From Novimethylophilus sp036504375 (GTDB taxonomy: Bacteria; Pseudomonadota; Gammaproteobacteria; Burkholderiales; Methylophilaceae): 56,006 bases of DNA. The notes beneath the pieces were generated by a model that saw only the letters and a program-made list of their open reading frames with translations, was not told the DNA's origin and searched no databases. The DNA lies in the NCBI RefSeq assembly GCF_036504375.1, contig NZ_DASXVH010000066.1, positions 1 to 56,006 on the forward strand, read 5' to 3'. Of the stretch, positions 22,675 to 30,848 are shown in pieces. Positions within the stretch are counted from its first letter, which is position 1; each line of letters starts with the position of its first letter. The translations under genes and the position numbers were made by a program.

Positions 22675-24327
22675 ATGAACACGGAACTCGCCGCGCTGCA
22701 AACCGTCCTCGCCTACCACCAGCGCACCAAACACCGCTTTGAAGCCTATGCGCCCGGCCCGGGAACCCTGGACTGGGACGCGCAGCCGGCGCCGTTCCGC
22801 CGCTTTGAAGGCGCGACCGGCGTCGCCTTGCCTGCGCTGGCCGAAGCCATGCGGGACGCAAGCCTGACGGCAGCATTGCGGCGCCCGTTCGCCGATATTG
22901 CGCTGCCTGCCGCACCCGTCGTCCCCAGCCTGAATGCGTTGAGCGTGCTATTCCAGCTTGCCCTCGGCATCACCGCCTGGAAGTCTTACGGACCGGAGCG
23001 CTGGGCAGTGCGCGCCAATCCTTCCAGCGGCAACCTGCATCCGGTCGAGGGCTATGTTTTCCTGCGCGGCATCGCCGGCATCGCGGATGGCCTTTATCAC
23101 TACTGCCCGGACACCCACGCGCTGGAATGCCGGGCCGGCTTCGAACCCGCCGACGGCCTTGCCCAGCCGCAGTTGCTGGTCGGGCTGAGCAGCCTGATGT
23201 GGCGCGAAGCCTGGAAATACGGTGAGCGCGCTTTCCGCTATTGCCAGCTCGATACCGGCCACGCCGTCGGCGCGTTGCGCTATGCCGCCGCGCTGCTGGG
23301 CTGGCCACTGACCGAACTGCGACAGGTCGGCGGCGCAACGCTGGCGCACTGGCTCGGACTGGATCGCGCGCAAGACTTTCCGTTCCCGCGCCATGCCGCC
23401 ACCGAGCGGGAGGAGGCTGAAATCCTGCTGTCCATGTCGCCCGGCCCTGTGGATGTTGCCGCGCTGGAACAAGCTTGCGCCGCTGCGCGCTGGCGCGGTC
23501 CGGCCTCGGCCATCGATCCGCATCCGGTGTACGACTGGCCTGCCGTCGAAGCAGTGGCGACCGCCACGCGACGCACCGCGCAAGCCGCCGTATCGAGGCT
23601 GCTCCTGCCGGACATCCTGCCATCCTTCCCGCGCGGCCGCGACATCGCCGCCGCCCAGGTCATCCTGCAACGCCGCAGCGCACAGCGCTTCGATGTGCGC
23701 TGCGTGATGCCGCAACAGGATTTCTTCGCCCTGCTCGACGCCGTGTTACCGTCCAACCGGGCGCCATGGGACGTCCTCGCCACGGCGCCCCATATCAGCC
23801 TGGTATTGTTCGTGCACCGCGTTGATGGCCTGCAACCCGGCCTTTACCTGCTAGCGCGTGTCGCGCGCCTGGCGGCGCTGTTGAATGAATCCCTGGATGC
23901 GCGCTTCCTGCGTGCGGCGGTCGATGAGGCCCCGCCGCATCTCGGCCTGCAACTGCTCATCCCGGCGCCACTGGCGGAGCTGCACCGTGCCGCGCGCAGC
24001 CTGAACTGCCATCAGGATATCGCCTCGAACTCCTGCTTTGCGCTCGGCATGCTGGCGGAATTCGACGCTGTCGTCTCACCCGATCCGGCAGCCTACCGCG
24101 ACCTCTACCGCGAGGCCGGCCTGATCGGACAGGTACTCTACTTACAGGCCGAAGCGTGCGGCCTGCGCGGCACGGGCATCGGCTGCTACTTCGACGACCC
24201 GTTGCACGACTTGCTCGGGCTGGATGGCAACCGATTCCAGAGTCTTTACCATTTCACCGTTGGTCTGCCGCTGGACGACCCGCGCATCGAGACTTCCATC
24301 CCTTTCGACATGAGCCCAACACCATGA
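22675..24327 (+). CDS. SagB-type nitroreductase-fold dehydrogenase, tandem domain
   Basis: 550-aa flavin-dependent protein with two nitroreductase-like halves. The first has the SagB-type signature RANPSSGNLHPVEGYVFL and GIADGLYHYCPDTHALE. The second begins near AAQVILQRRSAQRF and ends with EACGLRGTGIGCYFDDPLHDLLGL and YHFTVGLPLDD. Such proteins oxidise thiazoline/oxazoline peptides in other settings; the substrate here is unknown. It is 5 nt after nifQ and overlaps the rhodanese gene by 4 nt, so it belongs to the nifE operon. ATG 22675 is preferred to GTG 22672. Confidence 0.85.
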   Translation: MNTELAALQTVLAYHQRTKHRFEAYAPGPGTLDWDAQPAPFRRFEGATGVALPALAEAMRDASLTAALRRPFADIALPAAPVVPSLNALSVLFQLALGITAWKSYGPERWAVRANPSSGNLHPVEGYVFLRGIAGIADGLYHYCPDTHALECRAGFEPADGLAQPQLLVGLSSLMWREAWKYGERAFRYCQLDTGHAVGALRYAAALLGWPLTELRQVGGATLAHWLGLDRAQDFPFPRHAATEREEAEILLSMSPGPVDVAALEQACAAARWRGPASAIDPHPVYDWPAVEAVATATRRTAQAAVSRLLLPDILPSFPRGRDIAAAQVILQRRSAQRFDVRCVMPQQDFFALLDAVLPSNRAPWDVLATAPHISLVLFVHRVDGLQPGLYLLARVARLAALLNESLDARFLRAAVDEAPPHLGLQLLIPAPLAELHRAARSLNCHQDIASNSCFALGMLAEFDAVVSPDPAAYRDLYREAGLIGQVLYLQAEACGLRGTGIGCYFDDPLHDLLGLDGNRFQSLYHFTVGLPLDDPRIETSIPFDMSPTP

Positions 24328-25109
24328 CGACCGCATTTCAACGTATCAGCCCGGCGCAAGCCGCCGACCTCATCCGCCGTTCGCGTGCCGGTATCCAGCC
24401 ACTGGCACTGTTCGATACCCGCGACGAACGCAGTTACCGCCATGGACACCTCACCGGTGCCGACCGACTGACCGAACAGGGTTTCGGCGACATGGTGGCC
24501 ATTCTGCCGAAAAATATCCCGGTGATGATCTACTGCTACCACGGCAACGCCAGCCAGGTGTATGCCGGCATGTTCGCGGATTTCCGTTTCAGCGAGGTGT
24601 ACAGCGTGGACGGCGGCTACGAGGCGCTGGCCCCTGCCCTGCCCGATCCACCTGCGCTGAGCTCGCGATCAAGCAGAGAATTGGCCGATTTCATCACGAA
24701 ATACCACTTCAACCCGGCCAACCTCGACAGCCCGTGGGATTTTGCCCTGACCCCGCTGATGCGCGCCGCGCTGCTTGGCCGCGACGACCTGGCCGAGGAA
24801 TTGCTGGCACACGGCATCAACCCCCACCTGCGCAATAGCGACGGCAACAACGCGCTGTGGCTGGCCTGCGTCCCCGGCAATGCCGTTCTGGTACAACGGC
24901 TGATCGATGCCGGCATAAACCTCGACAACCGCAACCTCACCGGCGCTACCGCACTGATGTACACCGCATCCAGCGGAAAACCGGAAATGATGACGTTATT
25001 GCTGAAAAGCGGTGCCAACCCGCTGATCCGCACCGACGACGACTACCTGGCCGTGGAACTGGCGGCGACGGCGGAGTGCCTGCAGTTGCTACGACACACC
25101 GCCGCCTGA
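24324..25109 (+). CDS. Rhodanese domain fused to ankyrin repeats
   Basis: 261-aa two-domain protein. Residues 1-105 form a GlpE-like rhodanese domain (LFDTRDERSYRHGHLTGA, then the active-site loop IYCYHGNASQ with Cys71). Residues about 130-260 form ankyrin-type repeats (TPLMRAALLGRDDLAEELLAHGIN, NALWLACVPGNAVLVQRLIDAG, ALMYTASSGKPEMMTLLLKSGA). Sulfur transfer coupled to a protein-binding module is inferred. It is the last gene of the nifE operon and is followed by a strong hairpin. Confidence 0.9.
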   Translation: MTTAFQRISPAQAADLIRRSRAGIQPLALFDTRDERSYRHGHLTGADRLTEQGFGDMVAILPKNIPVMIYCYHGNASQVYAGMFADFRFSEVYSVDGGYEALAPALPDPPALSSRSSRELADFITKYHFNPANLDSPWDFALTPLMRAALLGRDDLAEELLAHGINPHLRNSDGNNALWLACVPGNAVLVQRLIDAGINLDNRNLTGATALMYTASSGKPEMMTLLLKSGANPLIRTDDDYLAVELAATAECLQLLRHTAA

Positions 25110-25114
25110 GAAGC

Positions 25115-25143
25115 CGTTGCTGCGGCAAACGACCGCAGCAACG
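25115..25143. terminator. Bidirectional terminator between nif operons
   Basis: CGTTGCTGCGG-CAAACGA-CCGCAGCAACG, a perfect 11-bp stem between two convergent operons. The T-tract is short in the forward direction (TTATT). Confidence 0.75.
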
Positions 25144-25147
25144 TTAT

Positions 25148-25444
25148 TCAAACAAAGCTCAACACTTCGACTGTTACATCCCCTTCACCAAGAATAGCTT
25201 GGCAAGCCAAGCGCGACTTGGAACCGACACCGACGATGGTATCAAGCTTCTCGTTTTCCACACGCTGGATTTTGGACAAGCTCTTGCGGCCTTCCTGCAC
25301 GAAGATATGGCAGGAACCGCACTCGGCCTTGCCATCGCACTTATGCTCGATGTCCGTCCCTGCGGCAAGCAGAGCTGCAAGTATGTTGCTACCGGCGGCA
25401 ATTTGTATGGTCTTGCCGGAAGGCTGAATAGTGACGATTGGCAT
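25148..25444 (-). CDS. [2Fe-2S] ferredoxin, nif-linked
   Basis: 98-aa plant/adrenodoxin-type [2Fe-2S] ferredoxin: MPIVTIQPSGKTIQIAAGSN, the cluster loop CDGKAECGSCHIF (C-x5-C-x2-C) and a fourth cysteine in SRLACQAILG. It lies at the downstream end of the fixABCX-side reverse operon. ATG 25444 follows a GGAGTG ribosome site; the longer frame upstream would extend through a NifA-like motif and is less likely. Confidence 0.9.
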   Translation of the reverse strand: MPIVTIQPSGKTIQIAAGSNILAALLAAGTDIEHKCDGKAECGSCHIFVQEGRKSLSKIQRVENEKLDTIVGVGSKSRLACQAILGEGDVTVEVLSFV

Positions 25445-25478
25445 TGCTTTCACTCCTTGGTTGAATTGTTGTTGGGTT

Positions 25479-25494
25479 TGTCGCAAATAGAACA
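25479..25494. promoter_or_regulatory. Isolated NifA-like site without an evident promoter
   Basis: TGTCGCAAATAGAACA, exact TGT-N10-ACA in a GGGTTTGTCG context. It is only 35 bp from the ferredoxin start, and no GG-N10-GC sequence fits on either strand nearby. Confidence 0.4.
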
Positions 25495-25557
25495 CGACGG
25501 TATGCGAAATTAGTGTGAACACGCCCTGGTGCACAAGGGCTAAAAGCAAACGACGTA

Positions 25558-25573
25558 CCGGCTTTGCAGCCGG
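25558..25573. terminator. Small hairpin after the TPR gene
   Basis: CCGGCT-TTGC-AGCCGG, perfect 6-bp stem, 56 nt past the stop of the reverse TPR gene. Weak terminator candidate. Confidence 0.35.
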
Positions 25574-25628
25574 AAAGCTGGTACTGCCACCTGCGGTATC
25601 GGGTGAACAACATTACGCAGCTACATCA

Positions 25629-26120
25629 TCAAACTGCCTGCGCGGCACCCGCTGCGTAGGCCTCGATCACCGAAGCGCCGACCGAATCCCGCGGATCGAT
25701 CTCGCGCAGCTTGGCGAGTAGCTGACGCGCATCCTCTGCACGCTGCTGGCGCAGGCGGATAAAGGCCAAAGCTTTCAGGCTGAACAGGTAGAAATGCTGC
25801 GGGGCGTCCACCCGGGCCCAATCGCAGGAGGCGTTGCCCAGCAGCCTCCAGTCGGAGGGAATGTGCGCTTGGCGGGCGGCGGCATCCAGCGCCAGGCAGG
25901 CGGCGCGTTCGGCGTCGCCCAAACGATTGTGGTTGAAGTAGAACTTGTACAGGGTGTAATACACGTGCAGGCAGTCGGGGGCGGCGGTTTGCGCCCGCCA
26001 CAGCAGGGATTCGGCCTCGCGCCAGTCGCCGGCCGCGGCTACCGCGGCGGAAAGATAGCCTGCCACGCGTGGCGGCAAGTCGTCGGTGGCGACGATGCCC
26101 TGCGTCGTTACAGGTCTCAT
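25629..26120 (-). CDS. Nif-associated TPR-like protein (paralogue of 3172-3681)
   Basis: 163-aa helical repeat protein. GDWREAESLLWRAQTAAPD and HNRLGDAERAACLALDAAAR are TPR-type helices; QHFYLFSLKALAFIRLRQQR...LREIDPRD matches the paralogue near the nifB operon. No signal peptide. The start is uncertain (ATG 26120 or 26129, or one further up at 26189); the first conserved segment begins near residue 12 of the listed start. It sits between the FeSI-like ferredoxin and the [2Fe-2S] ferredoxin in the reverse fix operon. Function unknown. Confidence 0.75.
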   Translation of the reverse strand: MRPVTTQGIVATDDLPPRVAGYLSAAVAAAGDWREAESLLWRAQTAAPDCLHVYYTLYKFYFNHNRLGDAERAACLALDAAARQAHIPSDWRLLGNASCDWARVDAPQHFYLFSLKALAFIRLRQQRAEDARQLLAKLREIDPRDSVGASVIEAYAAGAAQAV

Positions 26121-26252
26121 ACAAAACATCCAAGCGATGGGAGTGCAAGGCGCGAAACATGGGCAAAATGGGAGTTTACAGACGGACAAATGAGGATTTT
26201 GGCCATGTTTCGCAACACCGCAAGCGTGAGCGACGTGTTTTGCATTCCTTAC

Positions 26253-26576
26253 TTACCAGACACTTTCAGGGGCCATCAGTCGCTTGATGACCTTATCCCC
26301 TAGCAAATGCTCGTCGATGATGGCGGCCACATCGTCTTTGGTGACACCGCTATACATCACGCCCTCGGGGTACACCAGCACGTTGGGGCCGCAGTCGCAC
26401 GGGCCCAGGCAACCGGAATAGGTGACGGAAAACTTGTCCCACAGGTTGCGCGCCTGCACCTGCTGCCAGAATGCCTGCAACACTTCGTTGCCGCCCTTGG
26501 CTTGGCAGGAGCCGCGCGGATGGCCAGGCGGGCGGGGCTGGTTACAGACGAAAACATGTTTGGCGGGTTTTGGCAT
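26253..26576 (-). CDS. FeSI (Shethna protein I)-like thioredoxin-fold [2Fe-2S] ferredoxin
   Basis: 107-aa thioredoxin-like ferredoxin. C11, C24, C56 and C60 in VFVCNQPRPPGHPRGSC and YSGCLGPCD are the four cluster ligands of this family, and NVLVYPEGVMYSGV and the APESVW end match my recollection of Azotobacter 2FeFdI. The biological role of FeSI is unknown, although it is found near nif genes. It is downstream of fixX and carries the same GGCATCATGCC-type start with a strong AAGGAGG ribosome site. Confidence 0.9.
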   Translation of the reverse strand: MPKPAKHVFVCNQPRPPGHPRGSCQAKGGNEVLQAFWQQVQARNLWDKFSVTYSGCLGPCDCGPNVLVYPEGVMYSGVTKDDVAAIIDEHLLGDKVIKRLMAPESVW

Positions 26577-26630
26577 GATGCCTCCTTAAGTTTTTAAAGT
26601 TACATGATTCGCTTGCGGCTGGTTTTCACC

Positions 26631-26653
26631 CCATCCCCTTGCAAAGGGGATGG
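26631..26653. repeat. Intergenic hairpin repeat
   Basis: CCATCCCCTT-GCA-AAGGGGATGG, perfect 10-bp arms, in the gap between fixX and the FeSI-like gene; resembles common CCCCTTGCAAAGGGG-type intergenic palindromes. Confidence 0.7.
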
Positions 26654-26717
26654 CCGGGACGGAGTGATAGCTTGTTCGTTTGCACAACTTTCGCCCCTCA
26701 CCCCTGGCAACAAACAA

Positions 26718-27014
26718 TCAACCAAACTTGAACAGGATGCCGTAGCCACCGCGCGGGTACTCCCACTCCACGTTGCGGTGCTCGTCGCAGATGATGCGGC
26801 AGGTGCCGCATTCCAGGCAGCCGTCGCTGATCACCGTCACCCCGCCGTTGCCTTCCATGGTCCAGCAGCCGGCCGGACAGCACACGATGCAGGCGCGCTC
26901 CCGACAGTCATTGCGGCATTTGTCCTCATCGAGGATGCTGATATGCGGTCGGCCGGAATCGACCTTGTAACGGTTCTGGAACAGTTTTTCCTCGACCTTG
27001 ACCACGATGCTCAT
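26718..27014 (-). CDS. fixX: FixX, ferredoxin-like subunit of the electron-bifurcating Fix complex
   Basis: 98-aa ferredoxin-like protein with RNDCRERACIVCCPAGCW and DGCLECGTCRIICDEH cysteine clusters, typical of FixX. In the FixABCX complex it takes electrons from FixC-flavin and helps make low-potential electrons for nitrogenase. ATG 27014 overlaps the fixC stop (ATGA). Confidence 0.95.
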   Translation of the reverse strand: MSIVVKVEEKLFQNRYKVDSGRPHISILDEDKCRNDCRERACIVCCPAGCWTMEGNGGVTVISDGCLECGTCRIICDEHRNVEWEYPRGGYGILFKFG

Positions 27015-28309
27015 TCGAATGCCCTCCATAACTTGAACGTGTCGCCTACCAGACCGAACAGCGAACGGCGCTGGCGGAAACTCTTACCGATTTCGCGTTC
27101 CTTGGATTTCTTGTCCACGCCGTCCACCGTGAGCATGGTGCGGGCGGCCTTGGATAACAGTTCCGGGTAATCGTTAAAGAACTGCGGATTAGTGTGAAAC
27201 ACGCCCGGCATGTTCTTGTATTTCTTGAGGTCCTTCATCACGAAGCTCTCGTCCAGCTTCGCCTTGTAACGCTTGAGGTTGGCGGCGCCGAACGCCCTGC
27301 CTTCGTTCTTCAGCTCGATTAACGTATCGGCGGCGTGCATGCCGGTGGTCATCGCCAGGTTGGAGCCTTCGCGGTGCACCGCGTTGACGAACATGCCGGC
27401 GTCGCCGACGATCATCCAGCCGTCGCCATAGAGATCCGGCATGGCGTTGTAGCCGCCTTCCGGAATCAGGTGGGCGGTATATTCCTTCATCTCGCCGCCC
27501 TGGATTATGGGCGTGATCGCCGGATGCGCTTTCATCTGCTCCAGCAGTGCGTAAGGCGTGGTCTGCTGCGTCTTGAAGTCGGACAGCATGCAACCCACGC
27601 CGATGGTGATGGACTCGCGGTTGGTGTAGAGAAAGCCGGTGCCCATCATGCCCTTGGTAATCTTGCCCACCATTTCGATCACCACGCCCTCGTCGCCGGT
27701 GACGTTGAAGCGCTGCTCGATCAGTTCCTGCGGCATGAAGTGGATTTCCTTCACCGCCAGCGCCACGTCCTTGGGATGCAGCTCAGGGTGGAAGCCGGCC
27801 TTCCTGGCCAGCAGCGAATTCACCCCATCGGCCAGGATCACCGCGTCGGCGTAAATCTCGCCGCCCTGGCGGTCGGTCTGCACGCCGATGACGCGGTTGC
27901 CGTCCAGCAGCAAGTTGGAAACCGTGGTTTCGCAGATCAGCAGCGCGCCGGCCTTCTGCACCCGCTCCGAGAACCACTTGTCGAACTGCGAACGGATCAT
28001 GGTATAGCGGTTATAGGGCTGCTTGTTGAAGGTATCGGAGCGGTAATGCGAGCCGATATAGGAGTCATCGTCCAGCACCCACATGCGCTGTTCGATGATG
28101 TGGCGCTCCAGCGGCGCATCATCGCGGAAGTCCGGAATCAGTTTTTCCAGCGCGTCGGAATAGAGGATGGCACCCTGCACGTTCTTGGAGCCGGGCGATT
28201 CGCCGCGCTCGATTTGCAGCACGCTCAAGCCCGCGTTTGCCAGCCGATAGGCCGCCGCATTGCCGGAAGGCCCGGCGCCGACGACGATGACATCAAATTT
28301 TTCGGCCAC
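27011..28309 (-). CDS. fixC: FixC, flavoprotein-quinone oxidoreductase subunit
   Basis: 432-aa FAD-dependent oxidoreductase. N-terminal GAGPSGNAAAYRLANAGLSV (GxGxxG) binds FAD; GDAGMFVNAVHREGSNLAMT is the second FAD motif. It is related to ETF-quinone oxidoreductase and is the quinone-facing part of the FixABCX bifurcating complex. It lies 2 nt after fixB. Confidence 0.96.
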   Translation of the reverse strand: MAEKFDVIVVGAGPSGNAAAYRLANAGLSVLQIERGESPGSKNVQGAILYSDALEKLIPDFRDDAPLERHIIEQRMWVLDDDSYIGSHYRSDTFNKQPYNRYTMIRSQFDKWFSERVQKAGALLICETTVSNLLLDGNRVIGVQTDRQGGEIYADAVILADGVNSLLARKAGFHPELHPKDVALAVKEIHFMPQELIEQRFNVTGDEGVVIEMVGKITKGMMGTGFLYTNRESITIGVGCMLSDFKTQQTTPYALLEQMKAHPAITPIIQGGEMKEYTAHLIPEGGYNAMPDLYGDGWMIVGDAGMFVNAVHREGSNLAMTTGMHAADTLIELKNEGRAFGAANLKRYKAKLDESFVMKDLKKYKNMPGVFHTNPQFFNDYPELLSKAARTMLTVDGVDKKSKEREIGKSFRQRRSLFGLVGDTFKLWRAFE

Positions 28310-28311
28310 AA

Positions 28312-29403
28312 TTAACCTGCCTTTCTTGCGGTTGCCAGATGCACCCGGAATGCCTCGGTCAGCGCCGGCAAGATGGTCATGGCGTTGCCGACGATGCCGT
28401 AGTGTGCGAAATCAAAAATGGGTGCATTGGGGTCGTTGTTGATGGCGATGATGACGTCCGAGGCATCCATGCCGACGCGGTGCTGGATCGCCCCGGAAAT
28501 CCCGGCGGCGATGTAGAGCTTGGGGCGCACCGTCTTGCCGGACTGCCCGACCTGGCGCTCCAGATCGACCCAGCCCGCCTGCACTACCGGCCGCGTGGCA
28601 CCGACCTCGGCCCCCAGCACCAGCGCCAGATCCCAGATCAGCTTGAAGTTTTCCGGCTTCTTCATGCCGCGCCCGCCGGAGACGATGATGTCGGCGAACG
28701 GCAGTTGCGGCTTGTCCTGCATCTCGTCGGGGATGAATTCCAGAACCTTGGTGATAATCGAGCTTTCCACCATGCCCAAGGGAGCTTCCAGGATGCGGCC
28801 AGTACGTGCGGCATCGCGATCCGGCATCGCCATCACGCGCGGCCGTATGGTCGCCATCTGCGGGCGATAGTTGAGGGTCTGGATGGTGCACAGCAGGCTG
28901 CCACCAAAGGTCGGTCTGGTTGCCAGCAGACTGCGCGCTTCCATGTCCACGTTAAGCTCGGTACAGTCCGCTGTCAGCCCGGTCTTGAGCGTGGTCGCCA
29001 CGCTGCCGGCCAGGTCGCGGCCCAGCGTGGTCGCACCCAGCAGCAGAATTTCCGGCTGGTATTTGTTGACCAGGTCGGTCAACCCCTTGGTGTATGGCTC
29101 GTTGCGATAATCGGTGAGCAGCAGGTCTTCGATCAGGTAGCACAGATCGGCGCCGTGAAAGAACGCCTCGTGGCAGAAGCTGCGCGTGGCATCATTCGGC
29201 ACCCCCATCACCACCCCGGCCAGTTCCACACCGAGATTGTCGGCCAGTTTGCGGCCCTCGCCCAGCAGTTCCAGCGAAACCGGGTGGATCGCGCCGCGCT
29301 CGTGTTCGACGAACACCCAGATGCCCTTGTAGGCCTTGAGCCGCTCGTCCAGCTCGACGCGCTTCTTGCCCACCGGCTTTTTAGGTTCGGTTGTTTCGCT
29401 CAT
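28312..29403 (-). CDS. fixB: FixB, electron transfer flavoprotein alpha subunit
   Basis: 363-aa ETF-alpha homologue. KAYKGIWVFVEHERGAIHPV starts the fold; the C-terminal FAD-binding segment includes GAEVGATRPVVQAGWVD, GQSGKTVRPKLYIAAGISGA and INNDPNAPIFDFAHYGIVG. Starts at ATG 29403; the longer frame upstream has no support. It forms the bifurcating flavin site with FixA. Confidence 0.96.
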   Translation of the reverse strand: MSETTEPKKPVGKKRVELDERLKAYKGIWVFVEHERGAIHPVSLELLGEGRKLADNLGVELAGVVMGVPNDATRSFCHEAFFHGADLCYLIEDLLLTDYRNEPYTKGLTDLVNKYQPEILLLGATTLGRDLAGSVATTLKTGLTADCTELNVDMEARSLLATRPTFGGSLLCTIQTLNYRPQMATIRPRVMAMPDRDAARTGRILEAPLGMVESSIITKVLEFIPDEMQDKPQLPFADIIVSGGRGMKKPENFKLIWDLALVLGAEVGATRPVVQAGWVDLERQVGQSGKTVRPKLYIAAGISGAIQHRVGMDASDVIIAINNDPNAPIFDFAHYGIVGNAMTILPALTEAFRVHLATARKAG

Positions 29404-29512
29404 TGTTTCATCCTTCTCATGTACTTTGTTGTACCGCAGGCGGTCTCGCCCGCATTGCCTGGCACGAGGTGGGCTCACGGCTCGCTCGCAAAGGCGTGGG
29501 CTCGATCACGCT

Positions 29513-30358
29513 TTACCCTGCCCTTTTCGCTATTTCCCGCTCCAGCTTCGGATGCTTGGTGAACATCTTGGCCAGCAGGGTCACGCTCAAATCCTTGGGG
29601 TCGTTGCTCTCGCACTGGATGATCTCGGCCTTGACCGCGCGAGGTGTCGGCGCGAACACCTTGGAAACGACGGTGGGCGAACCCTTGAGACCGGTCTTGG
29701 TGGGATCCTCGATGCCCGCCAGTTCCTTGTTCCATATCTTCACCGGATAGCGCGAGGCGCGGAACATGTTGGCCATGGTCGCAAACCGCATTTCGTTGTT
29801 GCCTTCCAGCACCGTGATCAGACTGGGAATGCGCGTCTTCAGCACCTGCACGCCGCCTTCCGAACGGCGCTCCACGACGATTTCCTTCTTTTCCACATCC
29901 AGCTCGCGCACCTTGGAAACGTAAGTCAGCAACTGCATGTCGAGCCTTTTTGCAATGCCGGGGCCGACCTGCGCGGTGTCGCCGTCGATGGTCTGCTTGC
30001 CGGTAAACACCAGGTCGACCGGCATATCCTTGTGAATCTGGCCGATGGCCGAGGCCAGCGCGTAGCTGGTCGCCAGCGTATCGGAGCCGGCGAACACGCG
30101 GTCGGTCACCAGCACCGCATCGTCCGCGCCGTAGGAAATGGCTTTGCGCAATGCCGCCTCTGCCATCGGCGGACCCATGGTCAGCACCGTCACTCGCCCG
30201 CCGTACTGGTCCTTGAGGCGTAGCGCTTCTTCCAGCGCATAGAGGTCATAGGGGTTGACGATGGCCGGCACGCCCTGGCGCATGATGGTGTTGGTCACTG
30301 GATGCACGCGAATTTGCGCGCTATCCGGGACTTGCTTGATGCAGACAACGATATGCAT
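29513..30358 (-). CDS. fixA: FixA, electron transfer flavoprotein beta subunit
   Basis: 281-aa ETF-beta homologue: MHIVVCIKQVPDSAQIRVHP, NPYDLYALEEALRLKDQYGG, GADDAVLVTDRVFAGSDTLA and LVFTGKQTIDGDTAQVGPGI. The first gene of the fixABCX operon. ATG 30358 leaves a 23-nt leader from the predicted sigma-54 start near 30381; the upstream alternative at 30403 lies inside the promoter. Confidence 0.96.
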   Translation of the reverse strand: MHIVVCIKQVPDSAQIRVHPVTNTIMRQGVPAIVNPYDLYALEEALRLKDQYGGRVTVLTMGPPMAEAALRKAISYGADDAVLVTDRVFAGSDTLATSYALASAIGQIHKDMPVDLVFTGKQTIDGDTAQVGPGIAKRLDMQLLTYVSKVRELDVEKKEIVVERRSEGGVQVLKTRIPSLITVLEGNNEMRFATMANMFRASRYPVKIWNKELAGIEDPTKTGLKGSPTVVSKVFAPTPRAVKAEIIQCESNDPKDLSVTLLAKMFTKHPKLEREIAKRAG

Positions 30359-30391
30359 GTCTCGCTCCGTGAATTGCCTTACCCTGACTAC

Positions 30392-30407
30392 AGCAACCTC
30401 CATGCCA
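30392..30407 (-). promoter_or_regulatory. Sigma-54 promoter of fixABCX
   Basis: Minus strand TGGCATGGAGGTTGCT, exact GG-N10-GC spacing. Predicted start near 30381. Confidence 0.9.
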
Positions 30408-30475
30408 AACTGGGCATGATGCTATTTTTACAAATATTTCAATAAGTTATAAACTGGTGACGGCGCTTTGCACTT

Positions 30476-30491
30476 TGTCGCAAACCCGACA
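30476..30491. promoter_or_regulatory. Predicted NifA site of fixABCX
   Basis: Exact TGT-N10-ACA (minus: TTGTCGGGTTTGCGACAA), about 70 bp upstream of the fixA -24 element and just past the nifW stop. Confidence 0.8.
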
Positions 30492-30492
30492 A

Positions 30493-30828
30493 TCAGACGC
30501 GGCGCTCTTCCAAAGTAGTCTTGAGTTTCTTCACGCTCACGGTCTGCACGCCTTCCGCGTCCTGAAACACCTTGAACACCTTCTCGGTGACGGCGTTGGA
30601 CTGCACGAAGTCCTGGTAGGCATGCTGCAGCCTATCCTTGTAGGCAGCACGCTCCTCTGCCTCCGGCAAATCTTTCTGCACCGGGTCGTGGCCGAGGTAC
30701 TGCTGAAAGCGCTTCAGGATGTGCAGACGGTTCACATGCACCACCTGCGGGGCATAGTCCACGCCCAGAAAATCGAGAAATTCTTCGGCCGCAGAAAACT
30801 TCTGCATGGTGTCGAGTAGTTGGCTCAT
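30493..30828 (-). CDS. nifW: NifW, nitrogenase stabilising/protective protein
   Basis: 111-aa NifW family protein. Hallmarks are FSAAEEFLDFLGVDYAPQVV and VNRLHILKRFQQYLG, with KLKTTLEERRV at the end. NifW interacts with the MoFe protein and is implied in its maturation or oxygen protection. Third gene of nifV-cysE-nifW, 20 nt after cysE; ATG 30828. Confidence 0.95.
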   Translation of the reverse strand: MSQLLDTMQKFSAAEEFLDFLGVDYAPQVVHVNRLHILKRFQQYLGHDPVQKDLPEAEERAAYKDRLQHAYQDFVQSNAVTEKVFKVFQDAEGVQTVSVKKLKTTLEERRV

Positions 30829-30848
30829 GATGGCTCCAGGTTGAAAAT

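Noticed and set aside
27335..29562. Two long forward frames opposite fixC and fixB
   Set aside because: His/Val-rich antisense shadows of conserved Fix proteins.
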